DNA of 64,000 bases from Mesodorylaimus sp. YZB2_4 (Eukaryota; Nematoda; Enoplea; Dorylaimida; Dorylaimidae), in NCBI GenBank assembly GCA_030248295.1, contig JASANH010001727.1, positions 659,453 to 723,452 on the forward strand, given 5' to 3'. Below are positions 26,492-36,657 of this stretch, in pieces. Both the position numbers and the translations under genes were made by a program. The notes below the pieces were generated by a model. It ran no database searches. It was not told where the DNA came from and saw only the letters and a list, made by a program, of their open reading frames with translations. Position 1 is the first letter of the stretch, and each line of letters starts with the position of its first letter.

Positions 26492-29400
26492 GAATCGGCT
26501 TTTCGTTCGACTTGTTCTTCCTCCTTCTCCTCCACTGGCTGTGACTTCTTCCAATGGTACGGACTTTCATCTCGGATTCTGGCGCTACACTGCATCAAGG
26601 AGTGTGACCTATCCCCACACTGACCACACGGAGAGGAGCAGTCCCGGGCATAGTGACCACTGCCCTTGCAGTTAAAGCAAACTACCTTACCGCTCTCTCT
26701 CCTGCTGTCGGACGAATACCTATCGCTGTCCTGCGCCCGTTTGTTCCAGCGAGGTGCTGGGGAATTAGGTCGGGAATCGCTGAACGATGTAGATCGGTCT
26801 CGACGATTGGACTGCCGATGTTCACTTTGGCGCGTCTTCTGCTGCCTCGAATACCGTTGCTTTTGGTCGTCGTCGCTCGATTGGTACCTCGTACTGTACC
26901 GTCCACGCCACTGGCCGCGTGAGCGCATCTGGCCACCCGAATCGAATTTCGGTCGTGACGTGGTACGATTGAAACGAGCGTACCCTTGATCGCCGTATGG
27001 ATTGGGGCGATTCTGATTCGGTCGATTTTTGTTGCCGAATCGCGACTTCGTGAATTGAACAGCAGGCATCTCATCGCTGCCTCCATCGTTCGTCGTACCT
27101 GACCCATCGTCAGCATCGAAGAATTCGCCCTCCGAACTTGATGCATCTCCGTACCTCGCACTCGCCATCATCGCCTTAGGCGTCGTACCCCTGTCAACAA
27201 GGTCAGATTTCATAAAGCTCTCTAACTCACAAGCTAGATGAACTCTTCGTTCCAAACCTGGCGGAGACTGTTCCACCAAGATTTGCTGCATCAATCGTTT
27301 CTTCAGAGGTTGCGTCAGGCCCACTGTGAACTGGAACGAGAGTTCTTCCTTCAATCGTTCCGTGTCAGATTCTGGATACAATTGGGTACCCAGATCACGC
27401 AACCGTTCCATGTATTTGATGACCGGTTCGCTCGCCTTCTGCACGCAGCTTTGGAACCTCATTCGGCGCTGCTCTGCGGATAATTGGCGATCGTAAATAT
27501 CGGCCATCGCTTTCCTTGCTTGTTCGTACGTAGATTTCTGTTCGGGCGACAATAATGCCCATGTCGTCGCCGCTGCTTCTTTCATGCAACTACCAAAGTA
27601 TGTTAGTTTAGTAGTTGCGTCAGCCGCTGCCAGTGCACTTTCGAACTGGCGTAACCAAACTCGAAATTCGCCATCCATGCCGCCCCGAAAAGGGTCGAGA
27701 CGTTGCATGGGAGGAAGTGGTAACATTGGTTTTCGCGGAGCCCATTGACGAGGTCCTCGGGGCGGATATCGTCCGCCTCCTCGTCCTCCACGTCCATCGT
27801 CGCCGTTATCCGATTCACTGGATCCGTTTCCATCGTCATCAACCAGCGGGTCACCTCGTTGACCTCCACGGTGATACTGTCTGCCGCTCGTTCGCTGGGG
27901 AGGGTAGAGATGATGTACCGTCGGTACCTGTCCCACGTGGTCGTTGACTGGCGCTGATTGACGGCCAGGTGCGTTCGCTGCCAAGTTGACCCAATGCGGG
28001 TTCCCTTGGGCGTCGTACAGCACTGTTGGTTGCTGTTGCTGTTGTGCCGACGCCTCTGAGCACCTGACGGTACCCAGGCCTGTCGACGCACGGGGGGCCA
28101 CATTCACGGTTGTCGTTGTCGTAGCAGCCTGTTGCCTCGATGTACCGATCGTATTCGCATCACGCAAGTTTGGCGGAATCGCGAATGGAAACTTGATCGG
28201 CGGATAATCTGGAAAACCAGTTTTAGGGTTAATCTGAACCTTACCTTCAGATACCAACCGCAAACGATACTGTTCCATCGCATCATGGGTACGTTGATAA
28301 TGCTTATGGAGCTCTTCCTGGTACCCTTCTGGATCGTCTCGTCGTTTCCGCAGCATTGCATCGCGTTCTTGTTGCGTGAAGAAATCGAGGAACCAGTGGT
28401 CCCACTCCGTCAGGGCGGGATACACCGGCCGTGGCTGCCGCTGTTGTTCTTTCGATTCCTGTGGCTTCATCAGATCCGCGAATCGTTGTTCCATTCGCTG
28501 GATCGATGCATTGATCTCAGCTTCCTCCAAATCTCTATTCGTCTGCGTGAACGGCGACAGTGGCCGTTCTTGGTCACCGGCCAATTCGTCATTGCCTTGA
28601 CCATTGCCACTTGCCTGTCCTTCTTTATTCGATTCCAGTGACTTCCGGATATTGGCGGCTTCATGCACCATTTCTGATAATTCTTCTTGCAGGTTGCCCA
28701 GTGGGTTGAGACCAGACACCTGCCAATTCGTTGCGGTTAGGGTGCCATTGGCGCCCAACCTTGTCGAAGTCGAAGCTTGGTCGCTTGCTGGTGAAACATG
28801 CAAGCCCACCTGCAGTCGTTGATCGTCACCAGGACCAGTAGATTGACCAGTCCTGGCCGGTGTAGTGTAGGTCAACTGGTATGCGCGTTCCGTCCACCAT
28901 TGCTGGATCGGATCCCAAATATACGCTCCAGTGACGAAAGCCAGCTGCAATGGCAAATACACGTGACAACGAGCCAAATCAAAATTACCTGACTGGGTGA
29001 AATATTCGTTCGCTGCCTCCTGGAGCCAGTCCTTCGTTGGTACCAGCAGTTCTTCGGCTTTGGTCGTCTTGGCTGGTGCTCGACCATTGGTCAGCCAGTA
29101 ATAGGCGATCGCGTGCTGGTACAGTTCACGCCGCAGGATATCGAGCAATTCGTATTTGTTCGTTTTCGTCCAGCTAGCCCGTGGCCAAACCCTGGACCAG
29201 CCCAGACACTCGATCCAATGCCGGATGGTAGCGATATCCTTGCACTGTAAGATTACTTTTCCCGTTAGACCATCAGTTCCTACGGGAGGGGCGTTCTGAC
29301 TGTCCGTCCTCATACCCGATGAGGAGGTACCAGCCGCTTGGTCTTCCACGATCGTCGCCACTGACTGTGTGCGTTCGACAACCATAGTCGGCACCGTGTT

Positions 29401-29865
29401 CGGTCTGGTGTCTTCTGTCTGATCCGCTTCCCCGGGCAATGATCTAGTACCTTTGGGGCGAGGACCCGTTGCTAAATCCCGAACCCAAGACGGTGTACTT
29501 ACTACAGTCGAAGCAACCGCTGTCGTTATCGCCGGGACGATCGTTGTTGTGGCTCTGGCAGCCTCCGTCGAAATGGCTGGCGGGCGCTGATCTGAGGCAC
29601 CCGCTCTGTTGATCGATGCCATCGTCTCACTCGTTCCACCCAGGCCGAGACGTTGTAAATGGTCTGTCTCGGTCGTCCGTTGTTCCTTCGCTCGTTGTTG
29701 TGCCATTGTTGCTTGCACAGGCAATTTCGAATGACCAGACGGAGGAGCAAGCTCGTCCATCACTCGGTCCGCACCTCGGGTAGAAGGATTGTCCACCCTT
29801 TGGCGTGTATTGTAATAATGCTTCGGTGGATGATCTCCACCTTGATTCTTCTTCGTCGGATCCAT
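26461..29865 (-). CDS. gag: Gag polyprotein with two CCHC zinc knuckles
   Basis: 1,134 residues, long for a Ty3/gypsy Gag. The first 650 or so are a Thr/Ala/Gln-rich leader with a folded-looking block (IECLGWSRVWPRASWTKTNK to WDPIQQWWTERAYQ). Near 670-850 is a retrotransposon capsid domain: FRGGMDGEFRVWLRQFESAL, ATTWALLSPEQKSTYEQAR, LSFQFTVGLTQPLKKRLMQQ. A basic Arg/Ser/Gln-rich linker leads to two perfect CX2CX4HX4C knuckles at about 1063-1076 (CFNCKGSGHYARDC) and 1080-1093 (CGQCGDRSHSLMQC), which bind genomic RNA. The ORF overlaps pol by 94 nt. The start ATG at 29865 lies 343 nt from the LTR. Confidence 0.93.
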   Translation of the reverse strand: MDPTKKNQGGDHPPKHYYNTRQRVDNPSTRGADRVMDELAPPSGHSKLPVQATMAQQRAKEQRTTETDHLQRLGLGGTSETMASINRAGASDQRPPAISTEAARATTTIVPAITTAVASTVVSTPSWVRDLATGPRPKGTRSLPGEADQTEDTRPNTVPTMVVERTQSVATIVEDQAAGTSSSGMRTDSQNAPPVGTDGLTGKVILQCKDIATIRHWIECLGWSRVWPRASWTKTNKYELLDILRRELYQHAIAYYWLTNGRAPAKTTKAEELLVPTKDWLQEAANEYFTQSGNFDLARCHVYLPLQLAFVTGAYIWDPIQQWWTERAYQLTYTTPARTGQSTGPGDDQRLQVGLHVSPASDQASTSTRLGANGTLTATNWQVSGLNPLGNLQEELSEMVHEAANIRKSLESNKEGQASGNGQGNDELAGDQERPLSPFTQTNRDLEEAEINASIQRMEQRFADLMKPQESKEQQRQPRPVYPALTEWDHWFLDFFTQQERDAMLRKRRDDPEGYQEELHKHYQRTHDAMEQYRLRLVSEGKVQINPKTGFPDYPPIKFPFAIPPNLRDANTIGTSRQQAATTTTTVNVAPRASTGLGTVRCSEASAQQQQQPTVLYDAQGNPHWVNLAANAPGRQSAPVNDHVGQVPTVHHLYPPQRTSGRQYHRGGQRGDPLVDDDGNGSSESDNGDDGRGGRGGGRYPPRGPRQWAPRKPMLPLPPMQRLDPFRGGMDGEFRVWLRQFESALAAADATTKLTYFGSCMKEAAATTWALLSPEQKSTYEQARKAMADIYDRQLSAEQRRMRFQSCVQKASEPVIKYMERLRDLGTQLYPESDTERLKEELSFQFTVGLTQPLKKRLMQQILVEQSPPGLERRVHLACELESFMKSDLVDRGTTPKAMMASARYGDASSSEGEFFDADDGSGTTNDGGSDEMPAVQFTKSRFGNKNRPNQNRPNPYGDQGYARFNRTTSRPKFDSGGQMRSRGQWRGRYSTRYQSSDDDQKQRYSRQQKTRQSEHRQSNRRDRSTSFSDSRPNSPAPRWNKRAQDSDRYSSDSRRESGKVVCFNCKGSGHYARDCSSPCGQCGDRSHSLMQCSARIRDESPYHWKKSQPVEEKEEEQVERKADSKNVRKAVHH

Positions 29866-30192
29866 GCCGATCGAATTTTACGCGTCCGTTCACTAGACAC
29901 GTCGAAAACAAAAGAATAACACGCGTGCGAGGGCTCACCTCAGCCTAACACGTGATGCTTGGCAACTCGCCAATACAAACAATACTCAAATGCACTCGAC
30001 GAGAATAATACTCGACCGAGCCTAAAACCAACTCGTGGCGATGTCCAAAAAGAGTTTAGACTTTGCACGTGCACGTCGAACGTCGACGGAATAATAATAT
30101 CGCCGGAAAATCACTATCAAGCAGTTCGGCGCTTCCCAAACCGACACGCTTGACCACTCCTGAATTGCGTTGGTAAGCTAACCCAAACGTGG

Positions 30193-30207
30193 CTGTTCGC
30201 GACGCCA
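30193..30207 (-). other. Primer-binding site of the LTR element
   Basis: Sense TGGCGTCGCGAACAG begins one base after the 5' LTR. It would pair with the 3' end of a tRNA ending CTGTTCGCGACGCCA. I did not identify the tRNA. Confidence 0.75.
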
Positions 30208-30208
30208 G

Positions 30209-30600
30209 TGAAATCCTTGGCTCGTCCTAGGGCTATCTAGGGCTGACCAGAGGATGGCCCAAGTCAGGAACAGTACCACGCAGTCCACGGACACTTATTG
30301 ATACAGTTTATTAGCCACCACACCAATAAGGCCGTGTAGACTCACAATTCGGGGAGCAGCCGCACGTGTCGGCCGTCAAAGGGGTTCTGACGGGCCTGAG
30401 CCCGAAGTGCTCACAGAGCAGTTCAGATCAGGTGATCCAGACTAGTTCTCAACCGATGTCTGCAATCAGACCAGCCACTCGACCTCAACCTCGCTCTCGG
30501 TCTCGTGCTGGCCCTGACATAGGAGAGGCGGACCGGTTCCCTGAACCAGTACACACATAGGCCGGAGGACATAACACATGCCTAGTCCATGCCTATTACA
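30209..30600 (-). repeat. 5' LTR (392 bp)
   Basis: Same length and TG..CA ends as the 3' LTR. Sense AATAAA at 30307-30312. No TATA box stands out, so the promoter may be TATA-less. Confidence 0.97.
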
Positions 30601-31433
30601 CGAGGTCACGTCGATGCGAGAAGAGTAACATGCAATAAACAAGTGTTCTTCGCATTGGAATCAAAAACTTGGCAAGTAAACGGCAGAAAATTCAGGTTAT
30701 AATTAAGGATGAAGGATGCGCCGACAAAATGTTTTCAAATGTTATGCCGTCAATGACAGCGTGCAAATGTTAGAAGAAAAAATGTTGCAAAATATTTGAA
30801 AAAACTCAATGTTAATTTTTTACTAGCGCCTTTTTAAAAAAACTAAAGCATGTACGTATTCTACAGGAAAGCTGAAATCGTGTTGGAAAGAAAGGACTTT
30901 TTTTAGTCAAGCTAATGTCACAGTGAGGGATTCAGGGGAAGATTAAGAGGAGGAAATTCAGGGGGGATTAACGGCCACGAAGAATGCCAACTGGGCGTGG
31001 AATGGCGTGCCCCACAAGCCCACGCACCCGGGGAGCACGCACGCTAGATCTGTCCGTTCATAATCATGGACGCCCAAACGAATGCCCAGTTTGTCCAGAC
31101 CGCTTATGAGGAAGTGAACAGCCACTCAAAACGAGCCAGCTCCGCCAAGAGCGATCAGAATGAAACATAGCGAGTGCAGGGATTTATTGGCCGCAATGAC
31201 AACCACTGTGATCAGACTGATCACAGACTGATCATTGCGCCTGATATGCCAATAACGATTACGCCAGTGATTAATATGGCGAAATAAGGTCCACTCGTTC
31301 CATATATATCGGTAAAGACGCATGACAACTGCATCAGTCCGAAGCTGGAAGCTGGAAGAGATCAAATAATCTTCAAGACTATTCACTCCATCGAAAATTA
31401 GCAAAGCAACTTCACCGGGATATTAACTAGGCA
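30601..31433. other. No intact gene; possible decayed 5' part of the LINE
   Basis: G-rich and A-rich patches at 30930-30970. From about 31100 the sequence may be decayed LINE endonuclease or linker (short readable pieces such as RKLAKQLHRDIN just before an in-frame stop near 31433), but no endonuclease motif is preserved. Confidence 0.4.
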
Positions 31434-33355
31434 AAAGCGACGTACATTGAGGGTAAATTTAGTAATGCTCACTCTCCGTCGGAATTCTGGGCTGTTATGC
31501 GGCGTTTCAACGATCAAAGTAGGCAAATTCCAGTCTTGACAGATCAGGATGGCACTGAACACTTCACGCCTTGGCAAAAACCAGATGCCCTGCAGAATTC
31601 ATTTTTAAGAAACTTCAACGAACTGGCCTACGACTGTTACATTCCTCCAGCACCTGACAACGACGACTTTGGGGACTACCACATCTCAGAAAAATTTGTC
31701 CAGAAAGCTCTGTGTGGGCTGCGGGCCCGCTCAGCGCCTGGGATTGACGGTTTTCTTCCATGTATTCTTAAATCTGTGGCGCAGACACTATCGCCATCAT
31801 TGACAGCTCTATTCAATCGCTCTATCGACGAGGAATGTTTCCCTGAGCAGTGGAAGGTTGCCTTAGTGTCCCCGATTCCAAAAACTGGAGACGCCTCAAA
31901 TGTAGCAAACTACCGGCCCATCTCGTTATTGCCGATATTTTCAAAAATTTTGGAAAAGCATATGCAGCATCTGATATACCCGTGGCTGAAACTCTCTCAA
32001 AATCAGAATGGGTTTCGATCGAGATACTCGACCGATACTGCACTGATTAAACTATCCGAGTCTATTCACAATTGGCTCAACTCTCCCTCTTATCGGCAAG
32101 TTGGTGGAATTTTTTTCGATATAACAAAAGCATTTGACCGTGTACCGCACGCAAAGCTACTAATGACGCTTGCAAAGTATCACAAGTTGCCAACCAAACT
32201 GACTCGATGGCTACATTCATACTTATCAGGACGGTCCCAAATGACTGTCGTCGAAGATGCTCGATCAATTCAAAGGCCAGTTTTATCGGGGGTTCCTCAG
32301 GGCTCTGTTTTGGCCCCAACGCTATTTATTGCTTTTATAAACCCACTCCTGGATGAATTTGAACGACGGTTTCCTAAACTGCTTTGCCAGGCACATGCCG
32401 ATGACATTGTTTTACTGGCCCCTGCAGCAACCGAAAGAGAGCTTCAATTCTCTATTCAGCAAGCAGTTGATTTTATTGACGACTGGGTGTCATCAATGGG
32501 CTTGGCGTTCAATCAAGAGAAAACTCAGGCGTGCGTATTTCATTTTTCTCGCCAAACCAAGGAGCCTCCCGTCATCTCGTTACGTCAGCAGCAGCTCAAG
32601 TTCGGTTATTCCGTGAAATACCTCGTTATTCTCTCGTTTAAAGTTATTCTCTCCTCTAATATGCAGTTTAACGAGCATTGCCAAACTATTGCCAGAAAAG
32701 CGAGAACTATGATGGGGTGCACCAGACGTCGATTTGGGAAATTGGCAAAGCGTGTGCTAGAAACTGTCTACTTGCAATGCGTATTGCCAGCCCTGGACTA
32801 TGGATGCACATTCTGGGCACCTATTCAGCAAATATCGATCCACGATTTAGAGAGGGCGCAAAAATTTGCTGCCTGAGTGATTTTAAATAACTGGACGATT
32901 TCATATGATGATGCTTTATCAGCCTTGCGCTTATCCACGCTACAGACTCGTCGAAGTTACTTCAAAGCGGTTTTATTTTACAAGATTTACAACAGCTATA
33001 TGGCTTATTCGAGTCGATATTTTCAGCATCAAATGGATATAGGGCTGCGCAGGAGCTCCAGGACCCTAGTCGAGCCACACCATCTGGTTGTAACGAATCA
33101 TAGGACTTCCTCCTTCACTCAGTCATTTGAACATAGTGCCCTTGTTCTATGGAACTCCTTGCCAAATGACATCGTGGTGAAAGGGCTTACAGCTTTTAAA
33201 ACAACGTTGCGTGAATTCTTGTTTTCTAAGTTTTTCAGAGCGCTTATATTCTTGTGTAGCTCGTATGTGCGTATATATATACATTGTGTGCTGCGCCCTT
33301 GAGTGCATTTTAGCGATGCTTGGCGACAGTAAAATGACATGACATGACATGACAT
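31434..33355 (+). pseudogene. 5'-truncated non-LTR retrotransposon (LINE), reverse transcriptase
   Basis: The frame 31497-32876 and the following 32877-33302 are one frame split by a single TGA at 32874-32876. RT blocks are in order: APGIDGFLPCILK, FPEQWKVALVSPIPKTGD, NYRPISLLPIFSKILEK, QNGFRSRYSTDTAL, DITKAFDRVPH, VLSGVPQGSVLAPTLFIAFI, the catalytic box HADD (usually Y/FADD), and a C-terminal SALVLWNSLPNDIV block. Coding extends a little upstream of 31497 to a stop at about 31433. The apurinic endonuclease is gone. The 3' end is CCCTTGAGTGC...GTAAAATGACATGACATGACATGAC, a short pentamer tail of the CR1/L2/Jockey kind. Inactive. Confidence 0.93.
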
Positions 33356-34196
33356 CAGTGGCGTCGGTTTCTCGCTTCTCTCTTGCCACATCCAGCTGGC
33401 GACGTGATAAAGCTGTACTGCGTATTTCACTAAAGGGTACACCTTGGTTGGAGAGAGTTGCTGTGGTGCCCTCGCACGTCGTCACGGTTTTCGGTGCCTG
33501 ATTCCACGTCAGAGCTATTTCCATGTCACTACTCAGAAACTGATTAACGTTATTCCACATTTTTCCTGCATTCTCGTTCCAGAATATGTACTCGCAGCTA
33601 GCACTTTTGTTCGGGTTCCAAATCGACAATTTCATGATCTGGGAAAGGACAGCTCCCTTTTTCGCAAACTTAGTCAATCACATCGCCCAAATTAGACTCC
33701 ATCTGACCTCTGAATGTCTGGAAGACCTTGCCTTGGTGGAGAAAACAACTGGTCGTTGTTGCGGTCATCCACTTGCAGCAATCCTAGGCATTGCCACAGG
33801 TGTGGGGCGGCTGCAACTTATTTTCAGCGAATGACGCAAGGTCTCCTCCCAAAAGAGGGCCTTCGGAACAGCGGCGGTCACGGATCATTGCTTTGAATTC
33901 GGGGTTACTGTATTATACTCATCAATCGTATCGTTATATTGAACTGTTGGACGTGGGTGGGCATATCAAAAAAATGTGTTTTTATCAATGCTGTAGCGAG
34001 ACTCGAAGCGTGAAACTATGGCCTAGTTTTTGTTTTTTATAAACAGGTCGATAATGAGTGTAGTGTAAATGAAAATCATAAATGTGAATTTTTCTTTTGT
34101 TAGTCCCAGTTTTCTACATTTTATGTGATACATGAAAAAGCACAGCGCATACTAGGGCTATCTGACGTGTAGGACGTACAGTACAAACATAAACCC
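33356..34196. other. No gene recognised
   Basis: Several plus-strand open frames of 60-83 codons, none with a known motif. T-rich at 34020-34110. Confidence 0.5.
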
Positions 34197-34964
34197 TTAA
34201 AATAATTCACTTTTCATAAAATCACGTTTCAGTTCTTTCAATAGGCGGATCGGTTGCTTGCCGGGATTGAACGATTCGTGTCGGCCGTATCCGCGATCAG
34301 TCAGGTACGATGCTATGCTGTACAGTTCCCTGGGTCTCGGCGTTTCAGCTTGTTCGTCGGTGGCTAGGAACAGTAGAACATCCACGATGGGTGTGAAAGC
34401 TCGAACGGGGTCTCCCCGGGTGGGATCATCCGTAGCGTTCGAGGAGGTTCGAGGAAGAGTGTTCGACTCGCGGGCCGTTAAATCATTTCGTGTAAAATGT
34501 GTCCCCTCACCCTCGAGTGCGCATAAGCGTTTGGCGATGTGGTAAAACATGAACATGAACATGAACATGGACATGAGAAAGATACCATTATCCAACAAAA
34601 CGATCCCAGCCTTTATGAACAGTTTGGCGATTAAAATCATTTTCTTTCTGATTTGCGTAGGAAGACTGACCATGGAAGGAATAGCGTTTTCCATTAGATC
34701 CATGTAGGGCGACTTTGTAGATGACGTTGATGATGACGATGCTACAGGAGTGGTCGCCAATGTTTTGACGCTGCCAGCCGTCGCCCTCGCCAGGCTAGGA
34801 CTCGTTGGTTTCATTTTCCTGCCAGCCCACCGCGGGCTGCTCATATCATCTAGGCTGCTATGGTTGGTCGTTTTGCCCAATCCGTGCGGCCTCGCATTTC
34901 CGAGGTCGCTTCTTTTGTAGTTGCTGATTGCGTTAGCGGCGGTCGTGAGCATATCAAACTCCTT
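34197..34964 (-). CDS. Unidentified coding segment split by a SINE
   Basis: Open through 259 codons on the minus strand to a TAA at 34197. The first part (MLTTAANAISNYKRSDLGN, then Ser/Thr/Pro-rich, then LPTQIRKKMILIAKLFIKAG) and last part (FTPIVDVLLFLATDEQAE, RELYSIASYLTDRGYGRHES) look like real protein. The middle (Met/Phe repeats to RNDLTARE) is the translated antisense of the SINE at 34455-34572. A donor-like ATG|GTATCT at about 34588 suggests the SINE sits in an intron. It directly follows the packaging-ATPase remnant on the same strand and may belong to the same viral-like element. I do not recognise the family. Confidence 0.45.
   Translation of the reverse strand, partial: KEFDMLTTAANAISNYKRSDLGNARPHGLGKTTNHSSLDDMSSPRWAGRKMKPTSPSLARATAGSVKTLATTPVASSSSTSSTKSPYMDLMENAIPSMVSLPTQIRKKMILIAKLFIKAGIVLLDNGIFLMSMFMFMFMFYHIAKRLCALEGEGTHFTRNDLTARESNTLPRTSSNATDDPTRGDPVRAFTPIVDVLLFLATDEQAETPRPRELYSIASYLTDRGYGRHESFNPGKQPIRLLKELKRDFMKSELF
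34455..34572 (+). mobile_element. tRNA-derived SINE, 5'-truncated copy
   Basis: Begins at the B box (GAGTGTTCGACTCGCGGG), continues with CATTTCGTGTAAAATGTGTCCCC and CCCTCGAGTGCGCATAAGCGTTTGGCGATGTGGTAAAAC, and ends in about four ATGAAC hexamers. The body is about 90% like 17640-17736 by eye. The B box is better preserved than in that copy. Confidence 0.8.
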
Positions 34965-35104
34965 CTGGTGGAGCAAATAAAACGTTTTGACACTTTTATC
35001 ACTGCTCGAAATGAAGCCGTGGTCGTGGTTTTACTCATTTTACCGCCACCACCCAACGTCGTCGTCGTTGCGGGAATCGGGTACACGCGTATTAGTCGGC
35101 TTAC

Positions 35105-35926
35105 CAAAGTTTCGAGCTAATCAGTCTTATCGTCGTCGAGTCGCCCTCCTCGTTTTGGTTTTTTCTCTTGCCTAGTTGAACCGCCGGGGCTTTGACAACG
35201 TTTGAACAGACGGTGAGCGAGGGATGAAGCCGAACCGAATAGTTTACTAATAAATGGGAAATCGTAGGCGGGTTTTCTTCGAAATCAGCGGCGGTTTCAA
35301 CAGCCCTATTGAAAGCTTCCAAAAGGAAAGCTTTCGGAAAGTTTGATTGGACAGCGAATGAAATTAAAGAATACTTGTCGCGCGATAATTTTGTGGATAG
35401 GAAAGCCTATAAAAACGCGGAAATGTTAGCCGTAAAACACCGATGTATACAATACACGGCTTACTTCGATTCGACATAGAATAGTTCTGGAGCATTTTTT
35501 GAAATTGTTGTAAATGGACTGGCTGAGAATGATTAGGTTACATCGACCGTGGTGCGTGCCACCTTTACTGAAAACGTTGATTTTGGGTGCATTGAAGGCT
35601 TCTCCGTCCAAATCGTCCAACACGATGCACGAATGAGGTTCTATGTACCCTTCGAAGAATTTTTGCTCGGGGACCTTGAGCAAATTTGATGCGATCTTTG
35701 AAAGATCAGAAAACATAGGAAAAAAAAAAAAAAAAAAAAAAAAAAACCCCCCCCAAGCCCCAAACAAAAAAACACGGGGGACCAAAAAGAAGAGAGGGAG
35801 CGCCCGCCCGCGCGGCCCAAGGGGGGGGGGGGGCCCCCCCAAAAAAAAAAAGGGGAACAACAAAAAAAAACCCCCCCCATGATTGCTTGAGTCGTTGCTG
35901 ATCAATTGCGTTTCTTTAAGATCCAT
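35105..35926 (-). pseudogene. Packaging ATPase (FtsK/HerA, A32-like) remnant, Polinton/adintovirus type
   Basis: Minus strand, from an ATG at 35926. After a corrupted homopolymer block (35720-35878) that covers the expected Walker A region, the frame reads a Walker B (CIVLDDL), then VFSKGGTHHGRCNLIILSQS, the sensor/arginine-finger block characteristic of double-jelly-roll virus and Polinton DNA-packaging ATPases. The frame stops at about 35426. The typical C-terminal part (DKYSLISFAVQSNFPKAFLL, then a Tyr/Leu strand block) continues in another frame at 35105-35406. Either there is an intron (acceptor TTTTTATAG at 35407) or a frameshift. Capsid, integrase and polymerase B genes were not found nearby, so it is a fragment. 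I give no reconstructed protein. Confidence 0.62.
35720..35878. repeat. Homopolymer-rich stretch inside the ATPase remnant, probably unreliable
   Basis: A run of 26 or more A, then C, G and A runs of 7-14, with flanks that read as protein on the minus strand. It looks the same as 4243-4545. Confidence 0.7.
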
Positions 35927-36054
35927 GCTCCTTCTCCACCTTCGCCAGCACCCACTTCGACACTTTGATCCTCCAACCGTAATAGGAAACCAATATTTTC
36001 ATGTTGGAAAAAAGTGACCTTAGCTTCGTCTAACGTGCATGGTTCATGCTCAGC

Positions 36055-36062
36055 CTTTTATA
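36055..36062 (-). promoter_or_regulatory. TATA box upstream of the ATPase remnant
   Basis: Minus-strand TATAAAAG lies 129 nt before the ATG at 35926, in a local GAGGGTATAAAAGGCTGAGC context. It is a consensus TATA box; its use is inferred. Confidence 0.4.
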
Positions 36063-36657
36063 CCCTCACAAATCGAGCGAGCGGGCGAGCTGATTGGGCG
36101 AGCGGGCGAATGGTGGTAAACTCTACGGTTTTGAATTTCTCTCGCACTGATTGTGAGCTAAGAAAATTATAATATTAGGAACCCTCACTGTGCGTCATCA
36201 CAGGAAGCGACTTTGGTGGTGTCATCTCTGGTGGTCGGGCGGGCTGATCAGAAGCTTTTTTAGCTTTGTCGGCTGTAATGTAGCTCATTGCTTACGTAGA
36301 CTAGTTCACGCTACTGTATTTACAGAAGTGTCATCAATTCTGTGGACAACCGACAGGCTTTCTTTTTCAGATCAAGCGAGTGCTTATCATTTTTAGCCTA
36401 CTTTCATACTGAACTGAACGACGAGGCGTGGTAACGATCGATGTGCTCGACGTTCCACCAATCGACCGTGTGTGGGCTAGCCCCACATTTTCCCATGATC
36501 CGCTGTGATGGTCGTCTCTTCAAGGTATGGAAGTTTCATACATGTTACTATTGTTGCACAAGCTTTTTTATCTCTATTCCCTTTTTTCAACTCAACACAA
36601 CTCCAACTTATTCGCACATATGTTTCTAGCGATCCTAACTATTCTCCCCGCCACTTT

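Larger units (their letters stand above)
18850..30600 (-). mobile_element. Complete Ty3/gypsy-type LTR retrotransposon with PWWP-tailed integrase
   Basis: An 11,751-bp element read on the minus strand: 5' LTR 30209-30600, PBS, leader, gag 26461-29865, pol 21335-26491 by -1 frameshift, a 3' region with a possible third ORF, PPT and 3' LTR 18850-19241. LTRs are 392 bp each, TG..CA, and differ at four positions by my comparison (about 1%), so the insertion is recent. Both main ORFs are intact, so it may still be mobile. Domain order protease-RT-RNase H-integrase marks the Ty3/gypsy lineage. The bases flanking the element (ACTTG left, CGAGG right) do not form a target-site duplication. Confidence 0.97.

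Noticed and set aside
22118-29919. Many plus-strand open frames across gag and pol
   Set aside because: They are shadows of the minus-strand retrotransposon ORFs, which carry all recognisable domains.
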